Shown here piece after piece: positions 33,316-37,830 of a stretch of 37,830 nt of DNA; positions within the stretch are counted from its first letter, which is position 1; each line of letters starts with the position of its first letter. The notes beneath the pieces were generated by a model, which ran no database searches, was not told the origin of the DNA, and saw only the letters and a program-made list of their open reading frames with translations. Made by a program: the position numbers and the translations under genes. The stretch lies in assembly GCF_001422405.1 (NCBI RefSeq), contig NZ_LMMV01000009.1, forward strand, positions 1 through 37,830, read 5' to 3'. This stretch comes from Pseudorhodoferax sp. Leaf267. Its GTDB lineage: Bacteria > Pseudomonadota > Gammaproteobacteria > Burkholderiales > Burkholderiaceae_C.

Positions 33316-33785
33316 GCCTTGCTCCCCTTTTGTGCAGCGACCTGTTTGATGGCAGCACGTATTCGGGTGTAGGTGCCACACCGGCACAGATTGCCGTTCA
33401 TGGCTTCGTCGATCTCGCCATCGCTCGGGTTCGGCACCCGCTTGAGGAGTGCCACGGCGGCCATGATCTGCCCACCTTGGCAGTAGCCGCACTGCGGCAC
33501 ACGAAGCGCAAGCCATGCAGCTTGCACTGCGGCCCCCAACGGGTCCGTTTCGACGTGCTCGATCGTGGACACCAGCATCCCAGTGGCGGCGGAGACGGGC
33601 GTGATGCAGGAGCGCGTTGGCTCTCCATTCAGGTGAATGGTGCAGGAGCCGCACAGGCCAGCCCCACAGCCGAACTTGGTGCCGACCATCCCGAGTTCGT
33701 CACGCAGAACCCAAAGCAGTGGCGTGTCCGACGAAGCGCTGACCTGCAAGGTACGGCCGTTGATGTTCAGATTCGTTGATGTCAT
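33312..33785 (-). CDS. [2Fe-2S] subunit of the IorAB-type molybdenum hydroxylase
   Basis: 157 residues. Four Cys in [15 protein letters not shown] and RSC bind the ferredoxin-type cluster. Four more in [11 protein letters not shown] and GNLCRCGTY bind the helical-domain cluster. Length and lack of its own export signal fit the small IorA-type subunit, exported with its partner. The gene overlaps the large subunit by 4 bases. It is the first gene of the minus run, 70 bases from operator candidate C. Confidence 0.93.
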   Translation of the reverse strand: MTSTNLNINGRTLQVSASSDTPLLWVLRDELGMVGTKFGCGAGLCGSCTIHLNGEPTRSCITPVSAATGMLVSTIEHVETDPLGAAVQAAWLALRVPQCGYCQGGQIMAAVALLKRVPNPSDGEIDEAMNGNLCRCGTYTRIRAAIKQVAAQKGSKA

Positions 33786-33854
33786 GTCTCCCTTTCTCCG
33801 CTTGGCGCAAATGCACTGCCTTCAACCCACCAATCATCAAATCTCAGATATAAA

Positions 33855-33867
33855 TCCATATAGTGGA
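33855..33867. promoter_or_regulatory. IclR-type operator candidate C (TCCA-N5-TGGA)
   Basis: TCCATATAGTGGA lies 70 bases upstream of the iron-sulphur subunit start. The 20 bases AAATCCATATAGTGGACTTT (33852-33871) match the minus-strand context of site A at 18 of 20 positions, although the downstream genes are unrelated. Confidence 0.62.
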
Positions 33868-33965
33868 CTTTCCGAAAAATGTCTTGGTGCCAGGTAAGTA
33901 TTGATACTTTCAAATGATCCATCAACGATCTGACCGCCAAAATCACTTAAAAATTTCTACGATAG

Positions 33966-33978
33966 CCCACAATATGGG
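33966..33978. promoter_or_regulatory. IclR-type operator candidate D (CCCA-N5-TGGG)
   Basis: CCCACAATATGGG has perfect 4-bp arms and is centred 111 bases from site C, close to the 121 bases between sites A and B. It lies on the IclR side of the divergent region and may serve autoregulation. Confidence 0.5.
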
Positions 33979-34090
33979 TCTTTGGCTGACCCACGCCGCT
34001 GCGGATTGCTTCAGGCTTGGCCTACAAAAGAATGCGCCGTCCAGCCAGCCATTGCAGCGGTGAACGGAGCCGCTTCGAGCGCTCGGTGTG

Positions 34091-34110
34091 CGCGCGCCAG
34101 CTGGCGCGCG
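34091..34110. repeat. 20-bp perfect palindrome
   Basis: CGCGCGCCAGCTGGCGCGCG reads the same on both strands with no loop. It lies in the leader of the second IclR gene. It could be a cruciform or a protein site, or chance symmetry in GC-rich DNA; nothing else in the region decides. Confidence 0.45.
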
Positions 34111-34228
34111 TACAGCCCTGGCGGCCGATCACGGGGGGCTCTCGTGGCCGAAGCACGTGAACTTCGCAGCACTGCCTTCGAAGGTGCCTCAGCCGCTACC
34201 ATCGCAGGCTGAACAACCGCACCAATAC

Positions 34229-35044
34229 ATGTCAGTGCAAGATCGCAAGGCTGTAGGGCCGCTCGCTGCGGCCCCGGCTGGAACCCAGAGCATCCAACGG
34301 GTGGTGTTGATCCTTCGGGAACTTGCCGCGCGAAACCGTGAGGGTGCGCGTCTGTCCGACATGGTGCAATCCCTTGGACTCGAGCAGCCCACAGTGCATC
34401 GCATGCTGCGCTCGTTGGTTGCCGAGTCGATGGCGACGCAGGATCCCGAGTCCAAGCGGTACTTTCTCGGTCAGGCGGTTTACGAGTTGGGACTCGTTGC
34501 AGGGCATCGATTCGGCCTCAAAGCGCTGTGCGAGCCCCTTCTCAGCAGCCTGTCCTCTTTGACCCGGGACACCACGTTTCTGTTGGTGCGCAGTGGCGAC
34601 GAATCGGTCTGCCTTGACAGGCGTGAGGGCGATTCGCCGATCAAGATCTTCACCGTGGCACTGGGGGATCGTCGCCCGCTCGGCGTGGGGGCGAGCGGCA
34701 TGGCTCTGTTGTCGGCATATCCTGAAGAGGAGGTCCGGCGTGTGATCTTGGCCAATGCCGGGCGGCTGGCGAACTATGGTGAACGCGATCCTGCGGCTTT
34801 GATCGCGCGGGTACTGGAGGCCAAGGAACGCGGCTATTCGCTGCGGGACCTGCCAGGCTATGAAGGGATACGTGCAATTGGGATGCCCGTCGTGGATGCA
34901 GATGGCAATCCTGTTTGCGCGTTGAGCGTGTCGACCCTCGTCGGCCGGCTCACTGGGCAGAACTTCGAAGAGCGCCATCGCCTGCTCCGCGAGCACTGTG
35001 ATGCAGTGGCCCGCGTCACGACCGGCCGGGTGGGCGCTGCTTGA
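34229..35044 (+). CDS. IclR-family regulator (copy 2)
   Basis: 271 residues from the ATG at 34229 (MSVQDRKAVG), chosen because similarity to the other IclR protein begins soon after, at PAGTQSIQRVV; upstream codons lack similarity. HTH: LILRELAARNREGARLSDMVQSLGLEQPTVHRMLRSL. Effector domain: YFLGQAVYELGLVAGHRF, VCLDRREGDSPIKI and GYSLRDLPGYEGIRAIGMPV. It is nearly collinear with the protein at 28166 over the whole length, so the two are recent paralogues and may share operators or form mixed complexes. It is divergent from the IorAB-type genes. Confidence 0.92.
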   Translation: MSVQDRKAVGPLAAAPAGTQSIQRVVLILRELAARNREGARLSDMVQSLGLEQPTVHRMLRSLVAESMATQDPESKRYFLGQAVYELGLVAGHRFGLKALCEPLLSSLSSLTRDTTFLLVRSGDESVCLDRREGDSPIKIFTVALGDRRPLGVGASGMALLSAYPEEEVRRVILANAGRLANYGERDPAALIARVLEAKERGYSLRDLPGYEGIRAIGMPVVDADGNPVCALSVSTLVGRLTGQNFEERHRLLREHCDAVARVTTGRVGAA

Positions 35045-35109
35045 GATCGAAGAGCCCAGCCAGGGCGGCGTTCTGAACCAGACTGGAGGCACGATCGGCG
35101 CGCCCATGC

Positions 35110-35325
35110 CGTTGCTGCTGAATCGCACAGGGGGCTGTTCACGAACGCGCCCGAGATAGCCCCCCAGCCCTGCCATATCTTCGCTGACGCCAAGGTCGGC
35201 TGCCAGCGGTGTCAGCAGGCGCACAGGCATGAACTCCGCGCGCTCAGCGTCATTGCGAACACACCGCCCCAGTGCGCTGGCTGCGCCATGCCCTCGGGCC
35301 GACGGCGCCGCCGCGACGGCCATGG
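35110..35325 (-). pseudogene. Remnant of a NepI-like MFS gene
   Basis: On the minus strand one frame gives MAQPAHWGGVFAMTL and another gives EFMPVRLLTPLAADLGVSEDMAG. Together they match the first helix region of the intact NepI-like protein at 4318. The join lacks 16 bases relative to the intact gene (between CTG and GAGTTC, near 35237-35244), which causes the frameshift. Traces of base-level similarity go on to about 35110, after which the rest of the gene is missing. It lies directly downstream of the hydrolase pseudogene, as the intact MFS gene does of the intact hydrolase. Confidence 0.78.
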
Positions 35326-35337
35326 CTGAGGCTGCCG

Positions 35338-36368
35338 TCAGGCGCTCGCCGCGGCCCGGTGCTTGCCGAAGAACGCGTTCAGCGCGTCCCAGGGGATCAG
35401 GGCCACCCGGTCGTACAGATCGACATGTCCGGCACCGGGAACGATGTGCAGCTTCTTCGGCTCGGCCGCACGCTGGTAGGCGTCCTCGCCGACCTCCCTG
35501 AAGTGCGCGCTGTCGCCGGTAATGAACAGCAGGGGCCGCGGCGAGATCGTCTCGATGTCGCTGAACGGATAGAAGTTCATGAACTTGACATCGCTGCTCA
35601 GCGTAGGCTTCGTGGTGGTTTGCACCGACGCGCCTGGCGGCGTGGACTGCCCGCGCGACGTGCGGTAGAAGTCATAGAACTCACGCTGGATCGGATGCGT
35701 GTCCTCCGCCAGTTCGAGCACCGTGCCGCCCGTGTACCGGATGGTGCCGCCGTTGAACTCCATCTGGCGTTGCTCGGCAGCCTCGGCAATGATCTTGCGG
35801 CGCTCTTCGAGCGTCTGCGACTGCTGCACTGCATGGCGGCTGGCCGCCCCCATGTCGTACATGCTCACGGTGGCGATGGCTTTCAGGCGAGGGTCGATCT
35901 TGGCTGCGCTGATCACAAAGCTGCCGCTCCCGCACACGCCGATCGCGTCGATCCGCGCACGGTCCACGAACGCTTGGCTGCCCAAAAATTCGACCGCGGC
36001 ACTGAGGCTCTCGGCGTAAATGTCGGGTGACACAGCGTTGCGCGGCTGGCCTTCGCTGCTGCCCCAAAAGGGCAGATCCAGCGACAACGTGACGTAGCCT
36101 TGCTCCGCCATCTTCGTGGCGTACAGGTTCGCGCTCTGCTCATTGACCGCACCCATGGGGTGGCCCACCACGATGGCCGGGCTGCGCCTCTAGCGGTCCA
36201 GCGCTTCGGGCAAGAAGAGGTTGCCAGCGACGGTCATCTGGTACTAATTCTTGAAGAGAACCTGCTGCACAGTGACCCTGTCGCTCGTGTAGAAGTTGTC
36301 GCGCAGGGGCGCCGTCGGGTCGTCCTGGCGGCGCTGGCGTTGGAGGGGTCGTTTGTAGACGGGTTCAT
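35338..36368 (-). pseudogene. Alpha/beta hydrolase pseudogene with two in-frame stops
   Basis: Read on the minus strand in one frame from about 36300, the product DNFYTSDRVTVQQVLFKN is interrupted by TAG (36244-36246), continues YQMTVAGNLFLPEALDR, is interrupted by TAG again (36190-36192), then continues as an intact hydrolase to 35338. In the intact paralogue (3182) these codons are Gln and Lys. The rest, including GVCGSGSFV and GAGHVDLYDR, is well preserved, so decay is recent. No Tat signal can be read. The nearest ATG (36368) is in another frame, which suggests a third lesion or a different N-terminus. A GTG at 36171 could give a 277-residue fragment, but it would lack the first strands. 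Confidence 0.88.
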
Positions 36369-36488
36369 GGTTGATGTCCTTGGTGGCGCAGGGACAAGTT
36401 TGCCGGCCATTGCGCAGTTTGACTAGGTAATGAATTCTTACTACATTCATAAGTTACATTAATCAGCTAATGCGCATTTAAAGGCGGC

Positions 36489-37387
<899 letters not shown>

Positions 37388-37403
37388 CGGTGGCCCGCAT
37401 GTC

Positions 37404-37830
37404 CTACGGTTTCGCTGGCGCATGCGGACCCAGTTCGATGCCCACCCACCAGCGACCGAACTGCTGCTGCGCATCACCGATCCGCACCACCTCGCCGATG
37501 CGCGGTGTGAGCAGTCGGTAAGGCTTGCCCCTGCTTGCCACAACGGCGCGCTCGAATGGCTCGTCCCAGGCATGGCGCGCCAGGCTGAAGCGGCCAGCAT
37601 GCGCCGTGAGCAGGCTGCGTGCACGCAGGATTTCGGCAGCGCGCGAAGCCTCTTCCGGGTTCATGTGGATGTCGGCCCACTGCGCGTTGTACTGGCCTGC
37701 ATCGAGCGCCACCAGGTCGAAGCCGTCGAAGCGCGTGGCCATGCTTTCGAAATGCGGGCCGAAGCCGGTGTCGCCGCTGAAGTACAGGCGCCGCGTGGGT
37801 GTCTCCACCGCGTAGCTGGCCCACAGCGCC
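37404..37830 (-). CDS. Metallo-beta-lactamase-fold hydrolase, UlaG/NAPE-PLD-like (N-terminus beyond the right edge)
   Basis: The C-terminal 141 or so residues are present. Metal-site landmarks are FSGDTGFGPHF, with the bridging Asp, WADIHMNPEEA, and LLTAHAGRFSLARHAWDEPFER, which matches the His-rich end of the lipoprotein-like MBL group (RomA/UlaG/NAPE-PLD). The first zinc motif (HxHxDH) lies outside the window. It is convergent with the LysR gene, 16 bases apart. The substrate is unknown. Confidence 0.85.
   Translation of the reverse strand, partial: ALWASYAVETPTRRLYFSGDTGFGPHFESMATRFDGFDLVALDAGQYNAQWADIHMNPEEASRAAEILRARSLLTAHAGRFSLARHAWDEPFERAVVASRGKPYRLLTPRIGEVVRIGDAQQQFGRWWVGIELGPHAPAKP

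Larger units (their letters stand above)
33786..34228. other. Gene-free divergent region between the IorAB-type and IclR genes
   Basis: No gene is supported. The part nearest the iron-sulphur gene (about 33820-33980) is strikingly AT-rich and holds two IclR-type palindromes. The rest is GC-rich and holds a 20-bp perfect palindrome at 34091. The IclR frame stays open back to 34088, but that extension has no family similarity. Confidence 0.6.

Noticed and set aside
31156-33372. 738-residue open frame on the plus strand opposite the IorB-type gene
   Set aside because: It is the complement of a well-supported molybdenum enzyme, is rich in His/Arg/Gly as shadow frames in GC-rich DNA are, and shows no family motif.
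35338-36171. A functional short hydrolase starting at the GTG at 36171
   Set aside because: It would lack the first part of the alpha/beta hydrolase core that its own upstream sequence still encodes between the two stops; the pseudogene reading explains all the similarity.

Overview
The window is GC-rich accessory DNA from a Gram-negative proteobacterium, most likely Burkholderiales (Comamonadaceae or Alcaligenaceae type). The clues are an orphan Bug-family binding protein, many LysR and IclR regulators, Tat-exported molybdenum hydroxylases, and DUF6152/DUF6644 genes. I see no rRNA, tRNA, insertion sequence, phage gene or CRISPR array. Genes at both ends are cut by the window edge.

Left block (1-11.9 kb). 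A secreted cupin protein (partial) and a cyclophilin-like gene overlapping a LysR gene come first. A second LysR gene follows, divergent from a tight five-gene operon: Tat-exported alpha/beta hydrolase, NepI-like MFS exporter, NAD(P)-binding protein, zinc alcohol dehydrogenase and a second MFS protein. Next are DUF6152 and DUF6644 genes, a secreted cyclophilin-like protein and a third MFS exporter. A 20-base operator-like motif occurs before the hydrolase and again, 16 of 20 bases matching, before the DUF6152 gene.

Periplasmic oxidation block (12.1-18.6 kb). A PaoABC-type molybdenum aldehyde oxidoreductase is followed 26 bases later by a membrane-bound PQQ dehydrogenase of the glucose/quinate/shikimate family.

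CoA-thioester block (18.7-29.0 kb). Two divergent operons leave the 23.54-23.70 kb intergenic region. The minus operon encodes two overlapping family III CoA-transferases, a thiolase-like protein without the nucleophilic Cys, a DUF35 zinc-ribbon/OB partner and an SDR without its catalytic tetrad. This is close to the composition of the bbs (benzylsuccinate beta-oxidation) operon. The plus operon encodes a BadI/MenB-like crotonase, a third CoA-transferase, an MmgE/PrpD protein, a Bug binding protein and an IclR regulator. It ends at a perfect 19-bp hairpin.

Second oxidation block (29.1-35.0 kb). A minus-strand run encodes an IorAB-type molybdenum hydroxylase and a Tat-exported GMC oxidoreductase. 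It is divergent from a second IclR gene, a close paralogue of the first. Both divergent intergenic regions carry paired YCCA-N5-TGGR palindromes, so the CoA block and the Mo/GMC block look like one IclR regulon.

Right edge (35.1-37.8 kb). An inverted, decayed copy of the left LysR-hydrolase-MFS module lies here: MFS remnant, hydrolase pseudogene with two in-frame stops, and a LysR gene with a frameshift. A partial metallo-beta-lactamase-fold gene ends the window.

Working model (inference): an alcohol, aldehyde or N-heterocycle is oxidised at or outside the inner membrane. The resulting acid is imported, converted to its CoA ester, and degraded by a ring-opening or C-C-cleaving route that resembles bbs and badI pathways but matches no pathway I can name.
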